Positions 15,390-23,969 of a DNA stretch of 64,000 nucleotides are shown piece after piece. The DNA is from DASSFZ01 sp035283185 (GTDB lineage: Bacteria; Chloroflexota; Anaerolineae; Fen-1058). The notes under the pieces are model-generated. The model did not search any database. It was not told where the DNA came from and saw nothing but the letters and a program-made list of their open reading frames with translations. Where the stretch lies: NCBI GenBank assembly GCA_035283185.1, contig DATEUJ010000144.1, positions 26,766 through 90,765 of the forward strand, read 5' to 3'. Within the stretch, counting starts at the first letter, position 1. Every line of letters starts with the position of its first letter. Made by a program: the position numbers and the translations under genes.

Positions 15390-16142
15390 ATGATGCACAC
15401 ACTTACTAATCGTTTTCATCCGACACACGTTCGCCCAGAGAGTTCGCTTGTGGCTGATGTGTGGAACCTGCAGCGGCTCAATCTGTTTGCGGGCCTCAAG
15501 CCGGAGACGATGGAGCAAGTCTTGCGCATCGTCAAGGTCAAACAAATCGCGCGGGGAGAGTTTCTCTTCCGCCCCGGCGATCCCGAGGATCGGCTGTATC
15601 TGCTTCATCATGGTCGAGTCAAGACCTACGTGCTCTCGGGACGAGGACAGGAAAAGATCATGCACCTCTTCTACCCTGGCGATGCTTTTGGCGGTCTATT
15701 GCTCGGCACGACCCACGGGGAATTGCCCTGGGCGCAGGCGCTGGATGACGTGATCGTCAGTTCCATAGATGAGGCGGCTTTCAAGCGCTTCATGCAGACG
15801 TTGCCCGATTTATGCATGAGCCTCTTTCGCTACATGGCCGTCCACCACGCCAACGACATGCGCCGCCTCGAAACGTTCATCCACACCGATGCCAGCCAGC
15901 GGCTGGTGCTCACCTTGCTCGAGCTGGGCGACCGGCTGGGATGCGCCGAGACCGAGTCTTTTGAACTCGGCTCGCGCTTTTCGCACGAAGATCTGGCGAA
16001 CATGATCGGCGTGGTGCGCAGCACCGTCTCAGAGACGATCGGTCAACTGCGACAGGCCGGCGTGCTGAGCGGGCAGGGTCGCTGCATGATCGTTCATCGC
16101 CTGGCAGCCGAGCGATTCCTGAGAGAGGGCGTCCATGCCTGA
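15390..16142 (+). CDS. Crp/Fnr-family transcriptional regulator
   Basis: A 250-residue regulator with an N-terminal cyclic-nucleotide-binding-type beta barrel (GEFLFRPGDPEDRLYLLHHGRVKTY) and a C-terminal winged helix (FSHEDLANMIGVVRSTVSETIGQLRQAGVL). No Fnr-type Cys cluster is seen, so it is not an iron-sulfur oxygen sensor. The next gene overlaps its end by 8 bp, so it probably controls the small thiol and membrane-protein genes that follow. Confidence 0.88.
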   Translation: MMHTLTNRFHPTHVRPESSLVADVWNLQRLNLFAGLKPETMEQVLRIVKVKQIARGEFLFRPGDPEDRLYLLHHGRVKTYVLSGRGQEKIMHLFYPGDAFGGLLLGTTHGELPWAQALDDVIVSSIDEAAFKRFMQTLPDLCMSLFRYMAVHHANDMRRLETFIHTDASQRLVLTLLELGDRLGCAETESFELGSRFSHEDLANMIGVVRSTVSETIGQLRQAGVLSGQGRCMIVHRLAAERFLREGVHA

Positions 16143-16431
16143 CAATGACCCGGGTACCGAATGCGCAGACCGCGTAACGCTCTACGTCTGCTCTGGCTGC
16201 GAAGCCTGCTATCAGGCCGCAACCTTCTTGCGAGAATGGGCGAAGGGTTGCCCGAATGTCACGCTGGAGATCGCCCCGGTCTTACAGCAGCCGGAGCAAA
16301 TCGTCCGGCTGGGTATCAGTCATACACCGGCGCTGGTCGTGGATGGCGAGTTACTGGCGCAGAACCTATCGGTAGATATGCTGGTCGATCGACTGACGAT
16401 CCGCCTGAACGGGCCCGCAGCGGGTTCGTAG
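16135..16431 (+). CDS. thioredoxin-fold protein with CSGCEAC motif
   Basis: Ninety-eight residues. Strand 1 VTLYVCSGCEACYQAATFL carries three Cys (CxxCxxC), and SHTPALVVDGELL gives the cis-Pro loop of the thioredoxin fold. It overlaps the regulator gene by 8 bp. A small redox protein or thiol-disulfide carrier is likely; the substrate is unknown. Confidence 0.72.
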   Translation: MPDNDPGTECADRVTLYVCSGCEACYQAATFLREWAKGCPNVTLEIAPVLQQPEQIVRLGISHTPALVVDGELLAQNLSVDMLVDRLTIRLNGPAAGS

Positions 16432-16505
16432 TCGACCGGCCAAACACGGCGCAGTTTTGCGCCGGGAACGATTCTCATCGCGCCGCACGGCGGCAAGGAG
16501 GCTAC

Positions 16506-16793
16506 ATGCTTGAGAAACAGTACAACGAGGCACGCCAGACGTGCACAGTCACATTCACGTTGCCGGAGGCCATTCAGGCCGAACGCGCCTGTCTGGTAGG
16601 CGAGTTCAACGATTGGGATGCCGCCGCCACGCCCATGACGCGCGGCGAGGATGGCATCTATCGGGCGACGCTCGATCTGGAGCCGGGGCGCGAGTACCAG
16701 TTCCGCTACCTGGTCGACGGCGAACGCTGGCACAACGGCTTCGGCGAGGACAACGGTGTCGTCGTAACGCCAGGTGGGGAGAGCGTCGCCTGA
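16506..16793 (+). CDS. stand-alone CBM48 (isoamylase N-domain-like) protein
   Basis: Ninety-five residues, start at 16506 behind AAGGAGG. The whole protein is one early-set domain with VGEFNDWDAAATPM and YQFRYLVDGERW, the glycogen-binding CBM48/AMPK-beta pattern. No catalytic domain is attached. It may bind glycogen or act as a targeting subunit. The subtilisin at 32180 carries a related domain. Confidence 0.82.
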   Translation: MLEKQYNEARQTCTVTFTLPEAIQAERACLVGEFNDWDAAATPMTRGEDGIYRATLDLEPGREYQFRYLVDGERWHNGFGEDNGVVVTPGGESVA

Positions 16794-16910
16794 CCAGAAA
16801 CATGGCCCGGCGCGGATTCGCAGGGTGAGCCTCGCGGGATCACACTCTGCTGACAGGGTTTATCTTACGAATCCGTCACGGGCCGCCACGACTCGCTAAG
16901 GAGATTTCCC

Positions 16911-17645
16911 ATGCAAGCAATGATTGGCAAGATGGCTCGAATGTATCCCCTGCTGATCGCGATGGGCTTCATGATGCTCATGATCGCCGTCATCGTCGGA
17001 TACTTCAACTCGCAGACTGCGGCGGCTTACTTCGCGCAGCCCAAGGAGCTGCGTGAGACGACGCTGATGGCCCAGCGCGCCTCGATCGAAAGCACCGATC
17101 TGTGGCTGCCCTACTTCAAGTTCCTGGGCATCGGCCTGATCCTGGGCGGCATCGTCATGGCGCTGCGCGTGATCATCGACGACCTGAAGGCCGTCGGCGT
17201 AGAGGTACTCTCCAACTTACCGGCGGAGAAGCGCCCGCCGATGCCCGCCCCGCCGTGGTTCGCGCCGCTGATGCCAATGGTGATGATGGTGGGCGAGGTG
17301 ATCTTGATCGTCGCGCTGATCGTCTCGCTGGGCCTGGCAGCAACCGCCACACAGGTCTTTGCCCACCCCGTGCCGGAGATCGACGCGGCGGGGGCCGGCT
17401 CCGCGCTGCTGGCTCAGGTGCAAACGATTCAGAGCGTGTCGGCCTGGCTGGTGCCGCTCAAGTTCCTGGGCGTCGCGACCGAATTCCTGGCGATCGTCAT
17501 GGGCCTGGCGACGATCATCTTCATCCTGGGCGCCCAGACCGAGCTGCTCGACAAAGGCATTCGGATCGGCCGCGGCGAGCAAGGCGTGGTGAGACGCTCA
17601 GACGAACAGGTACCGGCCAGTCGTGCCGGCACAGTCCCGGCCTAG
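16911..17645 (+). CDS. four-span membrane protein, first of three paralogues
   Basis: A 244-residue protein made of two similar two-span units. Hydrophobic segments lie near residues 13-32, 68-88, 118-143 and 188-212. Each unit contains a KFLG-type motif, and the second has AGSALLAQVQT before it. The start follows AAGGAG. The same unit recurs in the next two genes. No family function is recognised; a channel-like or sensor role would be a guess. Confidence 0.72.
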   Translation: MQAMIGKMARMYPLLIAMGFMMLMIAVIVGYFNSQTAAAYFAQPKELRETTLMAQRASIESTDLWLPYFKFLGIGLILGGIVMALRVIIDDLKAVGVEVLSNLPAEKRPPMPAPPWFAPLMPMVMMVGEVILIVALIVSLGLAATATQVFAHPVPEIDAAGAGSALLAQVQTIQSVSAWLVPLKFLGVATEFLAIVMGLATIIFILGAQTELLDKGIRIGRGEQGVVRRSDEQVPASRAGTVPA

Positions 17646-17677
17646 ACGCACCCACACAACACCCAAGGAGTCGTATC

Positions 17678-18049
17678 ATGACAAACGTAACACCTCCCGC
17701 ACACGCCTGGCAGATGAAAGCCTTCCCGCTCTTCACGCTGCTGGGTTGGGTCCTGATCCTCATATCGTTTCTGATCGGCCTGGTCGTGCTGTCGGCAACC
17801 GCGGCCAGTTACTGGGGCGGCAACGCCAAAGCGGTCCGGGACGCGGCTGAGGCCGGATCGGCGCTGCTCGGTCAACTGCAAACGCTGACCGTCACGCCTC
17901 GCTGGCTGGAGCCGCTCGCCTTCCTGGGCGTGGCTGCGTTCATGACGGGCATCGCGCTGGAGTTCTCGACCATCCCCGCCATCTTGAAGAATCGCGGCCA
18001 GGTGATGAGCGTCTCCTTCCCGCTGATCGTCAAGCTCGGCGGCAAGTAG
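17678..18049 (+). CDS. two-span membrane protein, second paralogue (single repeat unit)
   Basis: One hundred and twenty-three residues, start at 17678 behind AAGGAG. It has one two-span unit with AGSALLGQLQT and LEPLAFLGVAAF, matching half of its neighbours. The half-size product next to two full-size paralogues suggests that the unit is the ancestral fold. Confidence 0.72.
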   Translation: MTNVTPPAHAWQMKAFPLFTLLGWVLILISFLIGLVVLSATAASYWGGNAKAVRDAAEAGSALLGQLQTLTVTPRWLEPLAFLGVAAFMTGIALEFSTIPAILKNRGQVMSVSFPLIVKLGGK

Positions 18050-18070
18050 GCCGGAGATAAGGAGACTATC

Positions 18071-18793
18071 ATGGTTGAAGAAAGATCCCCCTTCCCCTTT
18101 AATATGATTGAAGGCATGATGCCCATGTTCCCGCTGATCGCCGTCATGGGCTGGATGATCGTCCTGATCGCGTTCGCGAACGGGGTCACTGCGCTGGCCT
18201 CCTCGCAAGCGACGTTCTTCTCGGACGCCAAGGCGGTTCGAGAAGGCGCGGCCGCCGGCAGCGCGTTCGTGCAGGCGAACGTCGATTCGCACGTCATTGA
18301 GACCTGGGTGCCGCAGTTCAAGTTCCTCGGCCTGGGCCTGGGTTTGATGGCGATCACTATGGCGCTGGGCACCATCGCCAAGCGGCTGCGCCGCATGGGC
18401 CAGGTGATCAGCAGCCACCTGCCGGCCGACCTGCGCCCACCCATGCCGCCCATCCCCCTGCGTGTGCGCGTGTTCCAGCTCAGCACGCTGATGGGTGTGA
18501 TGATCCTGCTGGCAGCGTTGATCATCGGCATCGTGCTGGCGACCGGCGTCGTGCCGTCCTACTGGAACCACTCGATCGCGAACGAGCTGGATCCCGCCGA
18601 GCCTGGCTCGGCCCTGCTGGCCCAGCTCGGCGTCGTCAGTTCGTTCGCCGACTGGCTCAACCCGCTGCGCCTGGTAGGCATGGCCTTCCTGTTCACGGCG
18701 ATCACCCTCGCTCTGACGGTGATCATCGGCACATTGCGAATGCAAGCCGGTGTGCTGGTGAACTTCTACCAGCGGGCGAGCAGCCGACAGTAG
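18071..18793 (+). CDS. four-span membrane protein, third paralogue
   Basis: A 240-residue protein with the same two-unit plan as the gene at 16911: QFKFLGLGLGLMAITMALG in the first half, AGSALLAQLG and LNPLRLVGMAFLF in the second. The start follows AAGGAG, and only 21 bp separate it from the second paralogue, so the three form one operon. Function unknown. Confidence 0.72.
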   Translation: MVEERSPFPFNMIEGMMPMFPLIAVMGWMIVLIAFANGVTALASSQATFFSDAKAVREGAAAGSAFVQANVDSHVIETWVPQFKFLGLGLGLMAITMALGTIAKRLRRMGQVISSHLPADLRPPMPPIPLRVRVFQLSTLMGVMILLAALIIGIVLATGVVPSYWNHSIANELDPAEPGSALLAQLGVVSSFADWLNPLRLVGMAFLFTAITLALTVIIGTLRMQAGVLVNFYQRASSRQ

Positions 18794-18809
18794 CCGCCCC
18801 GTCCACGAC

Positions 18810-18837
18810 GTAAGACGTTGGCAGCCGCTCGCGTCAA
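18810..18837 (+). promoter_or_regulatory. ECF-type promoter after the paralogue operon
   Basis: GTAAGA (18810-18815), 16 nt, CGTCAA (18832-18837), another copy of the motif with one -10 difference. It precedes the second C-rich RNA candidate and, 156 bp on, the glucoamylase gene. Confidence 0.6.
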
Positions 18838-18843
18838 TAGAGT

Positions 18844-18908
18844 GGTTGACGACGGGCGGCCTTCTTCTCCTCTGTGGACAGCCCCGGAGACTCCCAGCTC
18901 CGGGGCTT
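18844..18908 (+). ncRNA. second C-rich small RNA candidate, or leader of the glucoamylase operon
   Basis: CTTCTTCTCCTC (18861-18872) is followed by the perfect 10-bp stem AGCCCCGGAG/CTCCGGGGCT (18880-18907). Order and sequence resemble 11672-11740. The stem could end a small RNA or be a leader element of the GH15 gene. Confidence 0.42.
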
Positions 18909-18992
18909 CCACGCTCCGATGCAAACGCCGCCTCAGCGAGGTGTTTGATGGCTGTGCCAATCCTGACGCACATGCGAGACGAGGTGTAGACC

Positions 18993-21020
18993 ATGCCGCG
19001 TGATCTGCCGCTTGGAAATGGCAGTCTGCTGGTTGCCTTTGATGGGAGTTATCAAATCCGTGATCTCTACTGGCCGCACGTCGGTCAAGAGAATCACGCG
19101 ATGGGCCATCCATTTCGAACGGGTGTCTGGGTGGACGGCGAATTCCGCTGGCTGGATGACAGTCACTGGGAGCACGCCTTACGCTACTCGCATGAGACGC
19201 TTGTCACCGAAGTCAGGCTCAGGCACTCCGACTTGAATCTGTCCATCGCCGCTTCGGACGCCGTAGACTTTCACGAGAACTTGCTCGTGCGCCGCTTCGA
19301 CGTCGTCAACCTCTCGGATCGGGATCGAGAAGTGCGCCTGTTCTTTCACCACGATTTTCACATCGCCGGCAACGAAGTGGGCGACACGGCCTACTATGAA
19401 CCCGACCGGCGAGCAGTCTTGCATTACAAAGGCTCGCGCTGGTTCCTCGCCAATGGCGCAGTCGTTCAGGTGGAAGATGACCCCGGCCCTGGCTGGATGC
19501 CATCGCCCGACACGGCTCATGGCCTGATTGCCGGCGTGCATCAGTGGGCATGCGGCCTCAAAGAAGTTCATGGCCTTCAAGGCACCTGGCGCGACGCTGA
19601 AGATGGGCAACTCGCGGGTGGCGCTGTGGCGCACGGCTCGGTGGACTCGTGCATCGGCTTTACGCTCAGAATCCCCGGGCGACAAACCCGCACGCTGTAC
19701 TATTGGCTGGCGGTCGGCGCGGATTTTGAAACGGTCGTCCGCCTCAACCGGATGGTGCGGCAGCGCGGGCCGCAGAGTTTTCTGGATCGCACCGCCGCCT
19801 ACTGGCGCTTATGGCTGCAAAGGCACCAGCCCGATTTCAAGGATCTGCCGCACGCAGTCTGCCATCAATACCTGACCGGCCTGCTGATCATCCGCACCCA
19901 GATTGACAACGGCGGGGCGATTATCGCCGCCAACGATTCCGACATTTCCTCGGCAGTACGCGACACCTACAGTTACATGTGGCCGCGCGATGGCGCGCTG
20001 GTGGCGCACGCCCTAAACCAGGCCGGCTACATCGATCTGCCCCGCGCGTTCTTCCGATTCTGCTCAGAAGCGCTCACGCGAGAGGGCTACCTGCTGCACA
20101 AATACAATCCCGACGGCACGCTGGCTTCCAGTTGGCATCCGTGGTATCGCGACGGCCACAAGGACTTGCCGATTCAGGAAGACGAAACCGCGCTCGTGCT
20201 GTGGGCGCTGTGGGGGCACTTCGAGCGCTTCGGCGATGTCGAGTTCATCAAGCCATTCTACCGGAGCCTGATTTGCCCGATGGCGGATTTCCTGCTCAAC
20301 TACCGCGACTCGGAAACGGATCTGCCATTGTCCAGTTACGACCTGTGGGAGGAGCGGCGCGGCGTGCTGGCTTGGACGGTGGCAGCCGTGTGGGGCGGAC
20401 TCATGGCAGCGGCGAACTTCGCAGCGGCATTCGGGGAAACGGATCGAGCGCAGCGCTATCGGCAAGCGGCGGAAGAAATCCAGGCTGGCGTTGAGGCCCA
20501 CTTGTGGCGACCGGAGTTGAATCACTTTGCGCGAATGGTCAATCGCGCGCCTGATGGTGCCTGGCACGTCGACAACGTGCTGGACGCCTCGCTGGCCGGC
20601 TTGTGGCTGTTGGGCATGTACTCACCCGATCATCCGAAGATCGTCGCGACGATGGAAGCCATCCACGATCGGTTATGGGTCAAGACGGACGTAGGTGGCG
20701 TAGCGCGCTATGAGGACGACCGCTATCACCAGGTGAGCCAGGACATTGCCAGCGTCCCGGGCAACCCATGGTTCATCTGCACACTCTGGCTCTCACGCTG
20801 GTACGCCGTCACCGCGCGCACGGCGGACGATCTCAAGCGCTCGCTGGATCTTTTAGAATGGGTCGCCGAACACGCACTGCCCAGTGGCGTGCTGGCCGAG
20901 CAGGTGCATCCACAGTCGGGCGCGCCGCTGTCTGTCAGTCCGCTCACGTGGAGCCACGCAGCATTGGTCGCCAGCGTGCAGGATTACCTCGAGGCCCAAC
21001 GTGGTCTGGCCCGAACATGA
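18993..21020 (+). CDS. GH15-family glucoamylase-like hydrolase
   Basis: A 675-residue protein with no signal peptide. The first 270 residues form the N-terminal beta-sandwich typical of bacterial GH15 enzymes. The catalytic (alpha/alpha)6 barrel follows, with SYMWPRDGALVAHAL, the acid region IQEDETALVLWAL and the base region LAEQVHPQSG. Such enzymes release glucose from alpha-glucans or related disaccharides. It starts 156 bp after an ECF-type promoter and leads a carbohydrate block feeding glucose into the pentose phosphate genes that follow. Confidence 0.88.
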   Translation: MPRDLPLGNGSLLVAFDGSYQIRDLYWPHVGQENHAMGHPFRTGVWVDGEFRWLDDSHWEHALRYSHETLVTEVRLRHSDLNLSIAASDAVDFHENLLVRRFDVVNLSDRDREVRLFFHHDFHIAGNEVGDTAYYEPDRRAVLHYKGSRWFLANGAVVQVEDDPGPGWMPSPDTAHGLIAGVHQWACGLKEVHGLQGTWRDAEDGQLAGGAVAHGSVDSCIGFTLRIPGRQTRTLYYWLAVGADFETVVRLNRMVRQRGPQSFLDRTAAYWRLWLQRHQPDFKDLPHAVCHQYLTGLLIIRTQIDNGGAIIAANDSDISSAVRDTYSYMWPRDGALVAHALNQAGYIDLPRAFFRFCSEALTREGYLLHKYNPDGTLASSWHPWYRDGHKDLPIQEDETALVLWALWGHFERFGDVEFIKPFYRSLICPMADFLLNYRDSETDLPLSSYDLWEERRGVLAWTVAAVWGGLMAAANFAAAFGETDRAQRYRQAAEEIQAGVEAHLWRPELNHFARMVNRAPDGAWHVDNVLDASLAGLWLLGMYSPDHPKIVATMEAIHDRLWVKTDVGGVARYEDDRYHQVSQDIASVPGNPWFICTLWLSRWYAVTARTADDLKRSLDLLEWVAEHALPSGVLAEQVHPQSGAPLSVSPLTWSHAALVASVQDYLEAQRGLART

Positions 21021-21029
21021 GGAAATGAC

Positions 21030-21479
21030 ATGAGCAACGGCAACCGATTGCTGCTGGCGGGTGACATTGGCGGAACCAAGACCACATTGGCGCTCTTTAC
21101 ACCCGAGGCCGGCCCGCGCCATCCACTGGCGCAAGCTACCTTTCCGAGCGGAGAGCATGGCTCACTGGAAAACATTGTCGCGCAATTCCTGACCGGGAAG
21201 AACGTGCGCGTCACCGAGGCCAGCTTCGGCGTAGCCGGGCCTGTCGTCCAGGGCCGCGCTCAGGTGACGAATCTGCCCTGGGGGGCTGACGAGCATTCTC
21301 TCAGTCGGGCGTTGGACGGCGCGCCCGTCCGTCTGCTCAACGATCTGGACGCGATTGCTCATAAGGGGCGATTTGCGGGTATGCTCGCGCGCGTACCGCT
21401 GCACGTGATTCTCAATCCGCAGGTGGCGTTGCTGGGAGCGGCATGTCATGGGCTGGAGCCGGAGATGGCGCACGACTGA
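21030..21479 (+). pseudogene. glk: glucokinase gene with large in-frame internal deletion
   Basis: The N-terminal 110 residues are a normal ROK/Glk glucokinase start: LAGDIGGTKTTLALF, SFGVAGPV and the active-site region LLNDLDAIAH. The sequence then passes directly to the family C-terminus (VPLHVILNPQVALLGAA). About 170 residues, including the glucose-binding and second ATP-binding parts, are absent, giving 149 residues instead of about 320. The frame is preserved. Its place between glucoamylase and transketolase fits glucokinase, but activity is unlikely. Confidence 0.8.
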
Positions 21480-21524
21480 GTCAGAGGTACCGTATTCCAA
21501 TGGGTCAAACAGGAGTTCACTGAT

Positions 21525-23537
21525 ATGATAACGGATAAAGAGCTCGAACAACGCATGGTCAACACACTCCGTTTTCTCGCAGCCGACACCGTGCAGAAGG
21601 CGCAATCAGGGCATCCCGGCACGCCGATGGGCGCGGCGACGATCGCCTACGTGCTGTGGGATCGCATTCTCAAGCACAACCCGGCCAATCCCAACTGGAT
21701 CGACCGCGATCGCTTCATCTTGTCGCCCGGTCACGCTTCGGCCTTGTTGTACGCGCTGTTGCATCTCACCGGCTACGATTTGTGGCTGGATGATCTCAAG
21801 AACTTTCGGCAGTGGGGCAGCAAAACGCCAGGACACCCGGAGCATGGCCTGACGCCGGGCGTGGAAGTCACCACCGGCCCGCTGGGACAAGGCTTCGCGC
21901 ACGGCGTGGGCATGGCCATGGCCGAACGCTGGCTGGCCGAGCATTACAACTCACCCGACTTCGAGATCATCAATCACTACACGTATGCCATCGTATCAGA
22001 TGGCGACCTGCAGGAAGGCGTCGCTTCCGAAGCGGCCTCGCTGGCCGGAACATTGAAGCTCGGCAAATTGATCTATCTATACGACGACAACGGCATTCAG
22101 ATCGAAGGCAGCACCGACATCGCTTTCGACGAAGATGTCAGTCGGCGCTTCGAGGCGTACGGCTGGCACGTCGTCGGCCCGATCGATGGTCACGACCCCG
22201 CAGCCATCGATGTGGCGATTCGCACCGGTCAAGCTGAGATGCAGCGGCCCACGTTGATCGTGTGCCGCACGCACATCGGCTTTGGCGCGCCGAAGAAGCA
22301 GGACACCGCCAGCGCGCACGGCGAGCCGCTCGGCGAAGACGAACTGCGCGCGGCGAAAGCAGCGTTGGGCTGGCCGGCCGACTCGACCTTCTACATCCCC
22401 GACGACGTTTCGGCTTACATGCGTAAAGCCCTCGATCGAGGGCGTGAATGGGAACAGGCCTGGCAGCATCGCGCCCACGCGTGGTGGCACGCGCAACCCG
22501 ATCGAGCGGAGGACTTCGATCGCGATACGCGCGGTGAGTTGCCGGATGGTTGGGATGCAGGTTTGACCGATCTCTTCAAGCCGGGCGACAAACCCATCGC
22601 GACGCGCGAGGCTTCGGGCCGCGTGCTCAATGTGTTGGCTTCGCGTCTGCATGCGCTCACCGGCGGTTCAGCCGATCTTGCGCCGTCCACTAAAACGATC
22701 TTGAAAGGCTATGGCGATTTCGGCTTCAGCGAATACTGCGGCCACAATCTGCACTTCGGCGTGCGCGAGCATGCCATGGGCGGCATCGTCAACGGCATGG
22801 CCCTGCACGGCGGCGTGATTCCGTATGCCGCGACGTTCCTGGTTTTCTGCGATTACATGCGCCCGCCGATTCGTCTGGCGGCTTTGATGGAGCAGCGCGT
22901 GATCTATGTCTTTACGCACGATTCGATCGGGCTGGGCGAAGACGGCCCGACGCATCAACCGATCGAGCATTTGTTGGCCTTACGCGCGATCCCGAATCTG
23001 ACGGTGATTCGACCGGCCGATGCGATCGAAACGGCCGAGGCGTGGCGCGCCGCGTTGCTCAATCGTCACGGGCCAACTACCCTGGTTCTCTCGCGACAGA
23101 ATCTGCCGCTGCTCGATCGGGCGCAAGTGGCCCCTTCGGCTGGCGTGCAACGCGGCGGCTACGTGCTGTGGCAATCGAGCGAGACACCTGAAGTGATTCT
23201 GATCGCGACTGGCTCCGAAGTGCACATTGCGCTGGAGGCGGGTAAGAAATTGGCGGCTGAGTCCATCCAAGTCAGTGTGGTTTCGCTGCCCAGTTGGGAA
23301 CTGTTCGATCAGCAGCCGGCCGAGTATCGCGAGAGCGTCTTGCTGAAGTCCGTGCGCGCGAGAGTGGCAGTCGAAGCCGCGCAAACGCTGGGCTGGGAGC
23401 ATTACGTGGGCCTCGACGGCCTGATCATCGGACTCGATCACTTCGGAGCGTCGGCGCCCGCGCCAGTGCTCTATGAGAAATTCGGCCTCACTGGCGAGCA
23501 CATTGCGGCTCAAGTTCGGCAGTGGTTGAATCGCTAA
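21525..23537 (+). CDS. tkt: transketolase
   Basis: A 670-residue full-length transketolase. The thiamine diphosphate motif is present as SDGDLQEGVASEAASLAG...DDNGIQIEG. The pyrimidine-binding domain (GVREHAMGGIVNGMALHGG, THDSIGLGEDGPTHQPIEH) and the C-terminal domain follow. It moves two-carbon ketol units between sugar phosphates and links with the Tal-Pgi, Gnd and Zwf genes downstream in one non-gapped series. Confidence 0.95.
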   Translation: MITDKELEQRMVNTLRFLAADTVQKAQSGHPGTPMGAATIAYVLWDRILKHNPANPNWIDRDRFILSPGHASALLYALLHLTGYDLWLDDLKNFRQWGSKTPGHPEHGLTPGVEVTTGPLGQGFAHGVGMAMAERWLAEHYNSPDFEIINHYTYAIVSDGDLQEGVASEAASLAGTLKLGKLIYLYDDNGIQIEGSTDIAFDEDVSRRFEAYGWHVVGPIDGHDPAAIDVAIRTGQAEMQRPTLIVCRTHIGFGAPKKQDTASAHGEPLGEDELRAAKAALGWPADSTFYIPDDVSAYMRKALDRGREWEQAWQHRAHAWWHAQPDRAEDFDRDTRGELPDGWDAGLTDLFKPGDKPIATREASGRVLNVLASRLHALTGGSADLAPSTKTILKGYGDFGFSEYCGHNLHFGVREHAMGGIVNGMALHGGVIPYAATFLVFCDYMRPPIRLAALMEQRVIYVFTHDSIGLGEDGPTHQPIEHLLALRAIPNLTVIRPADAIETAEAWRAALLNRHGPTTLVLSRQNLPLLDRAQVAPSAGVQRGGYVLWQSSETPEVILIATGSEVHIALEAGKKLAAESIQVSVVSLPSWELFDQQPAEYRESVLLKSVRARVAVEAAQTLGWEHYVGLDGLIIGLDHFGASAPAPVLYEKFGLTGEHIAAQVRQWLNR

Positions 23538-23546
23538 GGAGTCGCC

Positions 23547-23969
23547 ATGCCGGTTACGGCGCGTAGTTCCTCGAATGTTCAAGTTGAAATCACAGCCGGT
23601 CGTCATCGCTTTGTCGCCGATGAACCGCTCGGCGTAGGCGACGACGCCGGTCCGAATCCCTACGATCTGCTATTGAGCGCGTTGGGAGCCTGCACCGTGA
23701 TGACGATCCGCATGTACGCGCAGCGCAAGAATTGGCCGCTCACCGGCGTCGAAGTGAACCTGAACACGTGTAAGGTTCACGCCCGCGATTGCGAGGATTG
23801 TGAGAGCAGTCCCGATGCGCGCATCGACATTATCGAGCGGCAGATCACGCTGCGCGGCGATTTGACCGCCGAGCAAGTGGCGCGTTTAACCGAGATCGCC
23901 GATCGATGTCCAGTACATCGGACGCTCACCGGCGAAATCAAAATCCTCACGACGGTGAACGGATCATGA
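23547..23969 (+). CDS. OsmC-family protein (Cys form)
   Basis: One hundred and forty residues with the catalytic Cys in LGACTVMTIRMYA and the second in RCPVHRTL. It has extra Cys in ARDCEDCESS. The start follows AAGGAG, 9 bp after tkt. It is probably a peroxide reductase or thiol-protein relative of the Sec-containing OsmC at 13013-13495, here with ordinary Cys codons, which is a useful internal control. Confidence 0.88.
   Translation: MPVTARSSSNVQVEITAGRHRFVADEPLGVGDDAGPNPYDLLLSALGACTVMTIRMYAQRKNWPLTGVEVNLNTCKVHARDCEDCESSPDARIDIIERQITLRGDLTAEQVARLTEIADRCPVHRTLTGEIKILTTVNGS

Noticed and set aside
17642..18994. A 450-codon minus-strand open frame
   Set aside because: It is antisense to two of the paralogous membrane proteins and encodes a Gln/His/Arg-rich sequence typical of the complement of GC-rich genes.
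23547..23969. Second OsmC as a selenoprotein
   Set aside because: Both catalytic positions are ordinary Cys codons.
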